This document shows positions 22,755 to 34,115 of a stretch of DNA of 64,000 nt, in pieces (positions within the stretch are counted from its first letter, which is position 1; every line of letters begins with the position of its first letter). Origin of the DNA: Thamnidium elegans. Taxonomy: Eukaryota; Mucoromycota; Mucoromycetes; Mucorales; Mucoraceae. The translations under genes were made by a program, and so were the position numbers. The DNA lies in NCBI GenBank assembly GCA_025201345.1, contig JAIXMG010000005.1, positions 1,178,001 through 1,242,000 on the forward strand, read 5' to 3'. The notes under the pieces were generated by a model. That model saw only the letters and a program-made list of their open reading frames with translations. It did not search any database and had not been told where the DNA came from.

Positions 22755-23792
22755 AAGTCTTTAATAATAATAATAATAATAACAATAAAAAGAAAAGAAG
22801 AAGGAAAGGGGGGAGGTCCAAAACGGAGTTGTTTCATTATATATTGCACTTTTTCGTTCCGATTGTACAGGATTTTAAGACAAATGAAATAAACTTTTAG
22901 GACAGAATGATTTATTTTTTTATTTTGAACCAACTATATAAAGTAAAAATGGTATGTAGGGATAACATTTATCTTAAGCCTAATTCTTTGTCTCCATGCT
23001 TAAACCCAACCTTGACTGTCCTGTACAGTAAGCTGCATGAAGGTGAGATGTTGGAGTATCTGCTTTATCAAGTGTACGCTCAACAGTTACATGCTTCCAC
23101 AGAGAAAGGACATAAATAACATCCAAGTCTGGAAAGTGTTGGCTGACTGTCTTCAAGGCGCTGGGTAAAAAAAAAGGGCAAGCGAAGGAAAAGCTTCCGT
23201 TTGTACCCCTGTTTTTGTTATAAAGACGAATCAAAGACATGATGGTTCTGTTTACACGCTTAGAAAAGAAAGTGGCGTATTACTTTTCACGTAATTTTAT
23301 AAAAAAAACCCAAATAAAGTCGCATATATCTAGTAATTTAGCGGATCTCATGGCCTTGGGCTAGCGACGGTCCATTCGATATTTAGCTATACAGCATCAT
23401 GATTGGATCAAACACATTCGAGCTAGAAACGGTCTTACGCCCAGCGGTTTCTTTAGGAAGAGTGGTATCCTTTTGTATGAACATAAAATAACAAAAATGT
23501 ATGTTGTCTATTTAATCATGTCTACAACTTGTTACACCAAAAATGCTATTCCAACTTGCTTCACGCAAGAAAATCAAAACAAAGGTCATACTTTTTTTGA
23601 ACGTGTACCAAGGATCCCCCTTCTTTATAAAGGTACATGAAAAGTAGCCTCACTTTCTTTTATGAGCAAACTCATTGAGAAAAGTCACTTGATTCACTGT
23701 CCGACGGAGAGCGGCCTAGGATGCTCTTAGACTCACAAGTGACAGACATAAAAAAGCTTTTTTACGAAAAATAAATTAGGTTGCTTTCGAAT
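22755..23792. other. Intergenic with rRNA relict and dispersed repeat
   Basis: Besides the 18S-like fragment at 23334-23385 there is a repeat-like stretch at 23512-23580 shared with 15545-15625, with a TATA-like CTTTATAAAGG at about 23621. A minus-strand frame at 23240-22980 (SALKTVSQHFPDLDVIYVLS, WKHVTVERTLDKADTPT) looks as if it was once coding, but has no start context or family I know. Confidence 0.45.
23334..23385 (+). rRNA. Probable second 18S rRNA fragment (relict)
   Basis: The segment TAGCGGATCTCATGGCCTTG followed by GCTAGCGACGGTCCATTCGA matches the 18S 5' domain, where yeast has CGCATGGCCTTGTGCTGGCG followed by ATGGTTCATTCAAAT. Only about 50 bases match and several are changed. It comes from a different part of the molecule than the fragment at 14944. 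Its surroundings are not rRNA. Confidence 0.6.
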
Positions 23793-24122
23793 ATGGATCC
23801 AAAAGATTCTTCTGACAACATTATACGGTAAGAGTCAAACTCTATATGTCTTCTTGAATTACCAACCATAAACAGTTTTAAAGAAGCTATTGCATTGGAT
23901 GAATTGCTTCGCCTCGACAAAGAAAAGATCAAACGTCTCAAAGATTCAAAGAAGCCCTTGATAGAGATGAATCTATATGGTCAAGAACGTGAAAAACTAA
24001 GTAAGTTATATTTTAAAGGAACCACAATGTCCCTTGTATAAACTGTATTTTATTATTTTAGAAAAAACTAAAGAAGTTATACGTTCAGCTAGCGAGGTCA
24101 AAAGACAACGGTAAAGTGTCAC

Positions 24123-24162
<40 letters not shown>

Positions 24163-25162
24163 GTGGTATTTATATATATAGAATAGGTTTGACGATTTAA
24201 ACGATAGAGTTATAAAAGAAATAATTATAAAACTAGTAGATGCTGCAGATATTAAAGGCAAATTAAATAAACCTCTAGTACCATCGGATGATATGAATAT
24301 AGACATGCAACCTTATCTTCAACAAGTAAATCATCTTAAACAGGAAATAGAGGAGTTAAATATTGAAAAAGTAGACAAATTACAACTAACCCAGGAAGTA
24401 GAAAATTACATCGAACAAGCACAAACAGATTTACAATCATTTTACGAAAAGTCAAGTCTAAATTATGAGCCTGTAAATGCAAAATATACTAGCGATTTAA
24501 ACGAATTAAATTCCAAGATTATGGGATACGATCGTAATGCCCTAGTAGACAAAGTATTAAGTATGTTGGTAGGCGAACAACCATCGAAAAAAGAAAAGAT
24601 TACATCACTGGTTTATGAGACATTACGTGACATGTTTGGTAAAGAACTGATAAAACTAGCTATACGGGATCAATCCAATGAAGAAAATATATACCCATCC
24701 GAAGTGAATTCGTTGCAGATCAGAGAGACAAACTCGGAAGAAACCACAAGTAGACTAGATACAATGAATAAAGAAATGGACAAGATATTATCAGTAGCCG
24801 AGGACCTGCCAAAGATAGAACATTTGATAGGAAATTTAGGTTATGCTGATCATATTACAAAGTACCTAGTAACAGATTTCTCCCCCCCCCCCTATTTTTT
24901 TAACGCATATATTAACTTTCTTTTCTCTCTCTTATATAGAAATCACGCTGAAGTATTAAATTTTTTGAACGCACCCGATGGCATTGCGAATAAAATACCA
25001 TACATAAACGAAGCAAAGGATATACCACCTGAAATTTCTTTAAACGAACAAAACTTCAATTTAAGTACTGCTCTAACTGCTTCCTTAACTCAGTACACGA
25101 AAAATCATTTCTCTGACTTGGAGGAACGCTTAGATCGATTAGAAAAAGAGAGTGAACAGTAA
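23793..25162 (+). CDS. Coiled-coil protein, unknown
   Basis: Exons are 23793-23827, 23876-24000, 24062-24110, 24187-24861 and 24940-25162, giving 368 residues. The N-terminal half is a charged helix (LDELLRLDKEKIKRLKDSKK; EREKLKKTKEVIRSASEVKR), then a helical middle (MQPYLQQVNHLKQEIEELNI). A short folded-looking part (about residues 185-230, ALVDKVLSMLVGEQPSKKEK) is followed by more helices, and the protein ends in a short coiled coil (FSDLEERLDRLEKESEQ). There is no catalytic motif or membrane segment. A structural or complex-scaffolding role is likely from the helices alone. The fourth intron (24862-24939) is 78 nt and has no stop in frame, so a retained-intron form with 26 extra residues is possible. 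A run of about 40 A lies in intron 3. Confidence 0.72.
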
Positions 25163-25999
25163 AAGACTTTTTTTTTTAAAAAATTGTATATGTGTGTGAC
25201 CAAAGTCAATACGTATTAAATAAAAAAAATAGCACGCTTTTAGTCTGCAGTTTTTTTTTATTTTATTTTTTTATATATACTAAACTGATCCAAATCGATA
25301 ATTAGGAGTATACATAATGCCACGCTATGATTGTTGTTATATGTATATAAAGTGATGATATAACCCTGTTTCGCTTTATACGGAGCGAGTTGCATCCACC
25401 ATCTGCACGGGTAAAAAAGAGAGAAGGTATCATCTAATTATATAATATGCAGATATCTTGACGAATAAAAATGCAAATGCAAACACCAAATCCGTCTTTT
25501 TTTTTAAAAGAAAAAATCCTATTGGATCCAACACTACTAAAACAGAGAGGTTTTTGTGCGTGAGAGAGAAGAGAGATAGTCCCTGATACATCACTCTTTG
25601 ATACACGGCTTAATTATCTTCAATAAAACCATTTTCAAAAAATAAAGTGAAATATGAATTGGATACCTTCTCATGTCATTCCTCATTTTTTTTTTTAAAT
25701 AATAATGTATAATAGAATCAATTGGAATGATTTAATATACACGTCTATTCTATTCATGTTTTTTCCCAGATTTTTTTAAACACTGCGAAACATCCGATAT
25801 TACTATAATAGGTCCTTTTTTTTCGCTTTTTTTTCTCCTTGGACGGACAGAAAATCAAATTAAGAACCCAAAAAACTTTTTTTAATTTCTCAATATATAT
25901 AGCAGACGTATATATTTTCCTTTCTCTCTTTCTTCTATACATCTTTTTCTTCTACACATCCTTTCTTTTTTCTTTTACTTGCTCAATTACAATCAGCAT
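25163..25999. promoter_or_regulatory. Upstream region of the hexose-type transporter
   Basis: This 837-bp gap contains no gene. It ends in a CT-rich leader (about 25918-25978) typical for well-expressed fungal genes. A CACGGG at 25404 and a TATATATAG at 25892 are visible. The frame at 25754-25942 (minus) is low-complexity. Confidence 0.4.
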
Positions 26000-27520
26000 A
26001 TGGATTCACTTCAACTCAACATGCCTAGGTACATGGTTTACTGTGTCATAGTATCCTGCCTAGGTTCATTCAGTAACGGATGGGTCATAGGTTCAGCCAA
26101 TGTTCCTGGTGAGATTACACACGCCTGTGAGAATGGTCTAGGTCACATCTCCAGTCCATCTTTCCCAGACTGTCTTCCAATGAACAATGCATTATGGGGT
26201 TTTGCTGTATCCTCATTCTGTGTCGGCGGTTTAATTGGTGGCCTTTTTGGTGGATTTATTCAAACCAAGTTCGGTCGTAAAAAGACCATCGTCTTTAATA
26301 ATGTCGGTTGGATTTTGGGTGCACTTCTTATTGGCTGTGCCACGTCTCCGGCCATGTTTATTGTGGGACGTATCGCATGTGGTATCTCATGTGGCCTTGG
26401 ATCGCTTACTACCCCGACTTATGTCGGTGAGATCTCAACCATCAAGGCGCGTGGTACTATGGGAACGATGAATCAATTTGCTATTGTCATTGGTATCTTG
26501 CTCGCTTCTGTTGTAGGTTTACCATTAGCTAAAGTTCCACTCTGGAGAATCAATTATGCTATTGTAGCTATCCCAGCAGTAATACAGTTCTTTTTAATGG
26601 CCGGATGCGTTGAATCACCTCGGTATTTGGTCTCCATTAATCGTATTGAAGAAGCTAGAATCTCTTTACAAAGTCTTCGACCTAACGCCAACATTGATCA
26701 GGAATTTTATGATATGATTGAAGGTCAATTGGGTACGGCTGCTGCAAGAGCTGTGTCCCTCACTGGTAAAGCAGGTGAATGTTTATCTCAAGAAAGATTA
26801 TCACCTAAATCAGATAAAGAAGTAGACAGTTTCTCCGATTCCATGGTAGAAGATGTAATGTCGAAAGACAGCGAGGCGCGTGAATCTATGAATATGATTC
26901 AAATATTTCAAGATCCTTTAATTCGTCGTATTACACTTACGGTCGTTACACTTCATATTACTCAACAATTGATTGGTATGAATGCTGTCATGTATTATTC
27001 AACCACCATCTTCAAAATGTCTTTTACAGCCGAAATGTCAAAATATATGGCAATCGTTACTACCGTCGTCAATTTTGTTTCAACTATTATTTCTTTACTC
27101 TTGATTGATCGTATGGGTCGTCGTCCTTTACTTTTAATTGCTGAAGCTGGAGCCTGTTTGTTCTCTGTTCTTTTGATTGTAGGTTATGTCTATAATATTG
27201 GTGCTCTTTTAGTAGTATCGGTGTTTGGTTATGTCCTAGCATTTGCTATAGGTATCGGGCCCATTCCTTGGATGATGACATCGGAACTTACACCCGTATA
27301 TGCTTCTTCTGCTGTGGGATCAGTTGCTACCGCTACAAACTGGGCTATGAATTTCTTGATCGGTCAATGTTTCCCTGTCATATTCGATGGTATCAAAGGA
27401 TATTCTTTCGCCATATTTGCAAGTATCGCAGCATTTGCTTTCGTCTTTACGTACTTTAAAATTCCCGAAACAAAAGGCCGTTCTTTAGAAGATATCGTTA
27501 GAGGCTTTCAAAAATCCTAA
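26000..27520 (+). CDS. MFS sugar transporter (hexose/GLUT type)
   Basis: An intronless 506-residue protein with 12 predicted membrane segments. Family signatures are all present: FGRKK after segment 2; the sugar-transporter motif RIACGISCGLGSLTTPTYVG with EISTIKARGTMGTMNQ; CVESPRYLVSINRIEEAR before the central loop; QQLIGMNAVMYYSTTIF in segment 7; DRMGRRPLLL; GIGPIPWMMTSEL in segment 10; and PETKGRSLEDI at the C-terminus. The loop and QQLIGMNAVMYYS pattern fits facilitative hexose carriers of the SLC2/GLUT kind. The initiator is the ATG at 26000, since the upstream frame lacks another ATG. The central loop has an unusual acidic, Ser-rich insertion (about residues 270-305). Exact substrate is not known. 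Confidence 0.9.
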   Translation: MDSLQLNMPRYMVYCVIVSCLGSFSNGWVIGSANVPGEITHACENGLGHISSPSFPDCLPMNNALWGFAVSSFCVGGLIGGLFGGFIQTKFGRKKTIVFNNVGWILGALLIGCATSPAMFIVGRIACGISCGLGSLTTPTYVGEISTIKARGTMGTMNQFAIVIGILLASVVGLPLAKVPLWRINYAIVAIPAVIQFFLMAGCVESPRYLVSINRIEEARISLQSLRPNANIDQEFYDMIEGQLGTAAARAVSLTGKAGECLSQERLSPKSDKEVDSFSDSMVEDVMSKDSEARESMNMIQIFQDPLIRRITLTVVTLHITQQLIGMNAVMYYSTTIFKMSFTAEMSKYMAIVTTVVNFVSTIISLLLIDRMGRRPLLLIAEAGACLFSVLLIVGYVYNIGALLVVSVFGYVLAFAIGIGPIPWMMTSELTPVYASSAVGSVATATNWAMNFLIGQCFPVIFDGIKGYSFAIFASIAAFAFVFTYFKIPETKGRSLEDIVRGFQKS

Positions 27521-28184
27521 AAAAAAAAAAAAAAATTACCCCCACTGTATTTATAGAATGTATTATATATCCCCACCACAATTCAAAATAGTTAGACGTA
27601 TCATGCATAAATAACATTATTTAACGCTGGACGTAAAAATAAACTTTTTTTTATTTTATTTTATATTGTTTGTTTGGCTTTAATTATGAATTAGTGATAA
27701 ACTTAAAAAGCCTAAATAAGTTTTTTGGCGCTTATTCCAAGTGACAATATAATTTAATTTTTTTTTTTTTGTACATAGCAGATACAGAATTTCAGAATAT
27801 AATTATATAATACGTCCATAAACAAAAATAAACAACGATTTATAAATATCATAATTAAAATCGAATCGTTTGAATGTGTCTGACAAGCAAATGACAATGT
27901 CATTAATAAAATAATCGACTTGTTACCTCATTTTATTTATATTACAAAATTCTATGCGCATAAAGATACCGCCTAGACTCTTCACAGCGGGAGGATAATG
28001 CTACTTTGATTGATTTAGCTCCTTCTCTTGTACCCTTTGTATTTTTACTACCTAATAATTATAAATGATGTTTTAAGAAGTGCTTATTAATGGGACAGTC
28101 ACAGTAACCCTTAGAACACTTTAGACTTTTTTTTTTCTCAAAACTTTTTTCTTATTCTTCTTTTTAAAGCCTTTTTTAAAAACC
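27521..28184. other. Intergenic between transporter and HGH1
   Basis: AT-rich sequence with a T13 run at about 27757. I see no gene. The last 60 bases before 28185 are a T-rich leader for HGH1. Confidence 0.45.
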
Positions 28185-29607
28185 ATGGACGAACAAATCA
28201 AGGAGGTAAAGCATTTATACTTTGCATTAAAGAAAGTAAACACTTGGTTTTGAATTGACATGCAATTACTTTAGCTTATTCCCTTCTTACACCAACCTGC
28301 TTTAGAGGTAAACGAAAAAAAAAGTTTTTTTTTATGACCTGTCAAACTAAAAAAAAAAGTTTTTCTTAAACTAGATCAGAGCCATTGCTCTTCACCATCT
28401 CGTTCCTTATACACCTAACGGTAATGAATACCGTCACTTATTAATGGAACAAAGAAGTGTTGTTTGTAAAGATCTTAAACAATTATGTAAAGAGGACCCC
28501 GTAAGTTTAAAAAACGTAAAAAAAAAGAGAAAGAGGGTTAATATACTGATAGTCGATTAGGTTACTGCTCACGATGCCCTTCGTTCTTTAATTAATTTAT
28601 CTAGTGATCCCCTTGTTCAACAAGAATTGGATGATGATGATTTCCTCAAGTATATGGGACTTTTAATTACAGTAAGTTTTATACGACACGATACGAAAAA
28701 AAAAAGGAAAAGGACAATTGACTTTATGTGTATGGAGTAGAATGCTAAATCGGTACTTGCTGATCTTGCTTGTATGTTATTATCCAACATGACAAAATAC
28801 GAACCTACCTGTGTTAAAGTAATCCAAGCTAAAGCTGAACCTGTTGAAGGATTGACTACATCCACTCGTTTATTAGATCAATTGGTTGAAGTATTCCACA
28901 AGGGATATAAAAAGGAATACAACCCTCAAGCCGAATTTCATTTCTTGGCTAGTGTTTTTTCCAACGTATCTAGTATTCGTCTCGGTCGTGTATTTATGAT
29001 TGAACGTGCTCCTGTAGATAATTTATCACCTATTACAAAATTACAAATCTTTACCGAAGATCCTAGTGTGATTCGTCGTGGTGGTGTAGATTCAGTTATC
29101 AAGAATTGTTGTTTTGAAACTCGTGAGCACGAACGTCTTTTGGATCCTTTGGATATTAATGTCTTACCTTTTATTTTATTACCTTTGTGTGGTAATGAAG
29201 AATATGATATGGAAGAGTTTGAAAAGTTTCCTGAAGAAATTCAAATGTTGGGAGAAGAAAAGGTAGAAAAAAAAAGAAAGAGAAAAAGAGCGAGATGGGA
29301 TAATTTAGATCTGACTAGTTTCTATTTTATTTTTTTGTTATAGAAACGTGAAACAGATCCAGTTCTTAGACTCATGTTATTGGAATCTCTTATTTTATTA
29401 ACATCTACACTTTATGGTCGTGATTATTTACGTGAAAAGCAAGTATATCGTGTTATTCAACGTCTTGATATTACAGAAACTGATGAAAATATGAAGGAAC
29501 AATGTGTTACTATTGTTGATATGTTGATTCGTGAGGAAGATAAATCCGAGATTACCAAAGAAAAGGAAGAAGAAGATGAGGATATGGTCATCGAAGAAAT
29601 TGCATAA
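28185..29607 (+). CDS. HGH1: HGH1-family armadillo protein, eEF2 folding factor
   Basis: Six exons: 28185-28205, 28275-28307, 28375-28500, 28561-28671, 28741-29262 and 29344-29607, giving 358 residues. The signatures of the HGH1/FAM203 family are present: LIPFLHQPALEIRAIALHHL near the start; ACMLLSNMTKYE; FHFLASVFSNVSSIRLGR near the middle; GGVDSVIKNCCFETREHERL; and LPLCGNEEYDMEEFEKFPEE. The C-terminal part (RLMLLESLILLTSTLYGRDY) and an acidic tail also match. Yeast Hgh1 is an adaptor for Hsp90/TRiC that helps fold elongation factor 2 in the cytosol. The first two exons are only 21 and 33 nt. Confidence 0.9.
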
Positions 29608-29751
29608 ATATAATAAATCACACTAGTTTTTAGATTTTTTTAAAAAACCCTATTTCGTGACTTGTTTACGTGGACCCCTTCCACCTAAAACTAAAAAAAA
29701 ATATTTTTTGTTCTATTTTTTTTTTCTTTTTACAATTAAACTACATAAAAA

Positions 29752-29928
29752 ATGGATAAACGTCAATTAGAACAAGGTGAACAAAAGACCTCCTTTGTAC
29801 AAGCTATCAAGTCGGAACTTTTCTCTGCTGAGAAGCGTCCCGGAAACCTCAATATTGCTCTTTCTGTTTCTGTATTCACAGGTGCCATTGTCTTCCTTCG
29901 TAACTGGGGTGAACTCTTGGCTGTTTAA
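29752..29928 (+). CDS. TOM6: Probable TOM6, small subunit of the outer-membrane translocase
   Basis: An intronless 58-residue protein with a soluble N-terminus (MDKRQLEQGEQKTSFVQAIK) and one C-terminal membrane helix (IALSVSVFTGAIVFLRNWGE). Fungal Tom6 proteins end in the same way: a short sequence with pro-Glu-Asn-like residues, a helix with VAFL, and a terminal W-x-E-L-L. Here the end is NWGELLAV. The match rests on this pattern and on size, so the call is tentative. Tom6 stabilises the TOM40 pore. The start is the first ATG after a clean T-rich leader, 144 bp downstream of HGH1. Confidence 0.55.
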   Translation: MDKRQLEQGEQKTSFVQAIKSELFSAEKRPGNLNIALSVSVFTGAIVFLRNWGELLAV

Positions 29929-30099
29929 ATATTTTGTAATAATACCAACCTACTTTTTATACATAAAAAAAAAACCTCTCCTCGTTTCGATTACATTTTC
30001 AGCAGCAACAACGAAAAACTTTTAAATAAAGACTATAACATATATAATATGCGCATTTTATTTTATTTTTATATGTGGGAGGGAATTATTTTATTTTAT

Positions 30100-30993
30100 T
30101 TAAAGATATAAACGATGATGACTATCATCAACACGACCGCGATGACGAGAAATCAAGATATCTTTCATCAATTGTTCACTGAATTGAATATTTAAACCTA
30201 ACTCGAGTAAACCTTGACTGTATGCTTGTAAGATCTCGGTTGTGATTAATAATTTACCGTAAATGGATTCTTGCAGTGATAACAAATCGTAACAAGCAAT
30301 AGAATGAATTTCACACTAGAAAAACGATTAGAGTGGGACTAGTTTTTTTTTAAAGTATGTACTTACGTAATTGACAATGGAAGCTGACAATCCTTTAATC
30401 ATATTAGGAGTTTCATATAATGTTAAACCTTTCATCTTTGGAGCAATAGAAGTTTGTAATACTCTTAAAAATGGAGGATTTAAATCACTACCCCATACTT
30501 CAGATGTGTATCCTACTGCAGTAAATGAATCCAATACAATCACTTTATCAATTTTACCAACAAGTTTGTCTAAAATGGATCGTGTATATTTGCTTGCTTC
30601 TTCTTGTTGAACTTCACTTGAGAAGGGTACTAATAATGTTTTTTTATCTGCTAATTGAAGGATAGAAGCCTTGACTTGTTTTTCAGGTTCAAGCTATTGT
30701 ATAATATAAATATTTTTCTTCTTATGTTTTTATATGCATATCGAAATAATACTTACAGAACGTGTTACAGTACCTACAGATACAGTTGAGACATCTTGAA
30801 GAGAATTAAGGTAGACATTACCGGGACCGTCAAGACCAAAGACTAATGTCCATTGTGTATTATCTTCAAGATTCAATTGGGTTTCAATAGTTACTTTTTC
30901 ATTTTGAGCACAAGTCTCAACTTCTTCGTCACTATCAATATCATCCAAAGCGTATCTAACAGGTGCAGAGGCAAAAGAGTCTTCAAAATCCAT
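30100..30993 (-). CDS. Proteasome assembly chaperone 1 (PAC1/PSMG1)-like
   Basis: Three exons: 30993-30757, 30693-30367 and 30315-30100, giving 259 residues. The family's hallmark is a region near PFLRVLQTSIAPKMKGLTLY followed by ETPNMIKGLSASIVNYCEIH, which aligns in order with the PSMG1 segment containing PFLRAL and a Pro-Asn-Ile motif before a Tyr-Cys. The N-terminus is acidic (DDIDSDEEVE), and the C-terminus carries a helix (LSLQESIYGKLLITTEILQA). PAC1 pairs with PAC2 to help assemble the 20S alpha ring. Similarity of the N-terminal half is weak, so a more distant relative is possible. The gene diverges from WDR70 with a 184-bp shared promoter. Confidence 0.65.
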
Positions 30994-31177
30994 TATTTTA
31001 TCGAGAAAAAAAGGTGTTTATTTTTTCAAGTCATTGCGCGTTCAATCCCTTTTTTATAAAGCGACGTTTTTGGATAATTAAACCTCAGATTGTACTTCTT
31101 TTTTTCAGGTGTGATCTTTTCTTTTTTTTTTTCTCTCTTTCTTTTATAGACTAAAAAGCAAAAAAAGAGGGATTATA
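30994..31177. promoter_or_regulatory. Short divergent promoter, PAC1-like / WDR70
   Basis: Only 184 bp separate the two start codons, so both promoters must share this space. It is T-rich with a T10 run near 31122. Confidence 0.5.
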
Positions 31178-31417
31178 ATGTCAGGTTTTGTAAGTTGATA
31201 TAACAATAAAAAAAAAAGACAACTTAGCATACTTACAAATGTATAGAATGACGATTTATCCAGCATGTTGCCAAAATCGTTTGGACAAAAAAAGACAAAA
31301 GAATCAAATGATGCCGATTGGGATGCATTACGTGCATTTATGCCAATGTCTTTTGGAAAGCAAACCAAAAAGAATGATTTGAATCAAGAGTTTGAAAAGA
31401 CCAAACGAGAGGTAAAA

Positions 31418-31451
<34 letters not shown>

Positions 31452-33208
31452 AGAAGAAGCAGACTCTAAAAATAAACACAATCTTAGGACGTGGTAGAAA
31501 CAAAGAAGGCTAAAGTAGAAACAAAAGAAGGACAATCCGATTCAAAAACGACTGATACAGCCGATTACGATAGTGCAGATGACATGGATTCCGATTCCGA
31601 TGGAGGAGGATCTAGTGCAGTTGATTTCAGTGTACTTCCCACATCGCATGAGATCAAGTTATCCGATCACCATCGTACAGTATCTGCTTTAACACTCGAC
31701 CCTTCTGGTACTCGACTTGTATCTGGAAGTTACGATTACGATTTAAAATTTTGGGATTTTGCAGGTATGGATCGATCCTATAAACCATTTCGAACCGTAC
31801 AACCTTGCGGCGAGCATCAAATTCATCATTTAGAGTATTCGTTATCCGGGGATTCTATCTTGGTTATCTCTGGAAGTGCGCGTGCAAAAATCTTTGATCG
31901 TGACGGTATTGAAAAGTATGAGTACGCTAAAGGAGATCCTTATATTCGAGATTTAAAACATACAGATGGTCATACAGGTGCTTTAACAAGTGGTAAATGG
32001 CACCCTTTAGATAAAGAAACTTTTGCTACGTCTTCTCAAGATGGTACGATTCGTGAATGGGACGTAGAACGTAGAAGAAAACAAAAGACAACAATTGTGT
32101 ATAAATCGCGTGAAAGAGGTGGTAGATCTCCTTGTACTACTGTTATGTATAGTACTGATGCAAAGTATGTGGCTGGCGCCTATCAGGATGGTACCATTCA
32201 GGTTTGGGATACAAAAGGAAATCATTTACGTCCTGCTATTCCTATTCCCGATGCCCATCAAAAAGGAACCGAGACTTCTTCTGTTTTGTTCTCTCGAGAT
32301 GGTAGAACCTTAGTGAGTAGAGGTGGTGACGATACAGTTAAATGTAAGTTTTTTTTTTTTTTTTTTTTTTTTTTGAAAAAAGAAAAGGTGTTTTATTGTA
32401 GTATGTCTAAAAAAATCCCCCATTGTTTTTTATGTGTAGTATGGGATCTTCGAAATGTAAAGAAACCTCTCAAGACAGCTTACAACTTGGAAATTGTTAA
32501 CCCCGAAGCCAACGTTATCTTTAGTCCCGACGAAAAGTTAATTTTGACAGGTACTGCGTGCCCCAAGGGTAAAGGATTCGGACAATTGGTGATGTTGGAT
32601 AGAGAAAACTTAGAGGTGAAAGAATCTATCAATGTGACACAGTCTAGTGTAGTCAAAGTATTATGGCATCCTCGTCTTAATCAAATTATGACAGGTAGTG
32701 CTGATGGTATTGTCACTGTATTTTATAGTCCTACACATTCTACTCGTGGTGCTAAATTATGTGTGGTGAAGGCAGCAAAGACACGTGCTGTAGATGATTA
32801 TGAAATCAATCGACCCATTATTACACCTCATGCTTTACCCATGTTTAAGGATGAAGAACCAAGAGCATCAAAGAGAAAGAGAGATAAGTTACGTAAGGAT
32901 CCTGTTGCTTCTCATCGTCCTGATTTACCTGTCAGTGGTCATGGTAAGGGTGGTAGAGTCAATATGAATCAACAACAAGCTGTTATCAAGACTTTTGCAA
33001 AGGATACTACTAGAGATGAAGATCCCCGTGAGGCTCTTCTCAAGTATGCTGAATTGGCTGAAAGTGATCCACTTTGGGTTTCTAATGGTAAGTCCTTTTT
33101 TTTTTTGGGTGTGTATGAGTGTATAAACTAATATTTTTTTCTGCAGTGTATAAAAAGACTCAACCTACACCTGTGTTTGAAGAAGAAGAAGAGGAACAAG
33201 ATAAATAA
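31178..33208 (+). CDS. WDR70: WDR70-family WD40 protein
   Basis: Five exons: 31178-31189, 31247-31411, 31488-32343, 32440-33087 and 33147-33208, giving 580 residues. The N-terminus has the short motif MPMSFGKQTKK seen before the propeller in this family, then an acidic Ser/Asp stretch. The WD repeats start at PTSHEIKLSDHHRTVSALTL and DPSGTRLVSGSYDYDLKFWD; the WDR70-type block EYAKGDPYIRDLKHTDGHTG follows. The tail is Lys/Arg- and Gly-rich (RASKRKRDKLRKDPVASHRP) and ends EEEEEEQDK. WDR70 relatives act in the nucleus with the CUL4-DDB1 ligase on chromatin in DNA-break repair. The 96-nt third intron (32344-32439) is stop-free in frame, and intron 2 contains a (CATA)n repeat at about 31422-31446. 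Confidence 0.88.
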
Positions 33209-33353
33209 ACAAATAAAAAAAGTTCTTATATAAATACAGTGATTTGCGTTTGAAAATAGAATTTTTTGGTGTGGCAATTTGATCATCAATATACAAATCA
33301 CAAAGAAACAATAGAAAAAAGCATTACAGTCATATATAAATAAAAAGTTACAA
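33209..33353. other. Short intergenic gap
   Basis: AT-rich 3' region of WDR70. Nothing else seen. Confidence 0.4.
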
Positions 33354-34115
33354 ATGGTTTATTGTTTGAAAAGAACAGAAGTCCAAGGTCAACCATCTTC
33401 GTCTTCTATTATTCGAAGAATTGAAGGGTTTACTTTTATTAAGGAGAGTGAGCAGAGAGAACTGGATGATTTAAATATACTTTTCATCAAAGTGGGAATC
33501 GTGTTCCATCACCATTCTGGGAATTTCCTTCAATAGCTCTTCCATTTTCGAATTGCTTCCAACTTATCACCAATAGCAGGATTCATTTCCAATCAGAGTC
33601 CTTCAGGTGCAAGCGACATGCTCCACAAATATATAGTTCTGTCATTAGCATGAACAAAGAATATTTTAATCTTTTTGAACGTAGTAAGCGATCCGTACTG
33701 ATATTCGTCAGCGATTGTCTTTATCATTGCTAAAGTACCAATTATACCCTTAATGGTCGAACTTTGATTTTTGCAGGCCTATTGAACCGAAATAGTTTGA
33801 TGTTTCCAGAAGGAGGACCTCCATTCTTTTAAAGCCGTGCATTCGTATTGTACCGTCGGCTTTGTACATATTTCTGTCATCAACCATCAAATTCAAAGAT
33901 TTTAACTGTGCAGATATCGATTCGAGACACACTTCAACTTTGTGCTCCTTTACGTGGCTATCATCTAAGCAACGTTTAGTTAAAATAGTTTTACCACTGC
34001 GAATAATCCTGTGGCGCTCTGGGATATACGGATGAAAGCTTTCTTTGCTTTCTACACTTCCTTCTTCGACTTCAAAGGTAGAAAATTTCTTGCTGGTACT
34101 TCCTTCTCCCAGGTC
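33354..34115 (-). pseudogene. Copy A of a dispersed, decayed coding family
   Basis: Reading on the minus strand from 34115 the frame is open for about 121 codons to a stop at 33750, with SFHPYIPERHRIIRSGKTIL, KVEVCLESISAQLKSLNLMV, DDRNMYKADGTIRMHGFKRM and EVLLLETSNYFGSIGL. After the stop the reading continues in another frame (GTLAMIKTIADEYQYGSLTT, FKKIKIFFVHANDRTI, WSMSLAPEG) and then again (MEELLKEIPRMVMEHDSHFD). The same pieces occur in the same order on the plus strand at 43985-44588. So this is a broken copy of a multi-copy gene family. I have no function to offer; I remember similar unnamed repeated proteins from Mucorales genomes. It has no transposase or RT motif that I can see. Confidence 0.7.

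Noticed and set aside
31422..31446. (CATA)n tract as coding
   Set aside because: It lies between a good donor and acceptor in WDR70 and would disrupt the protein.
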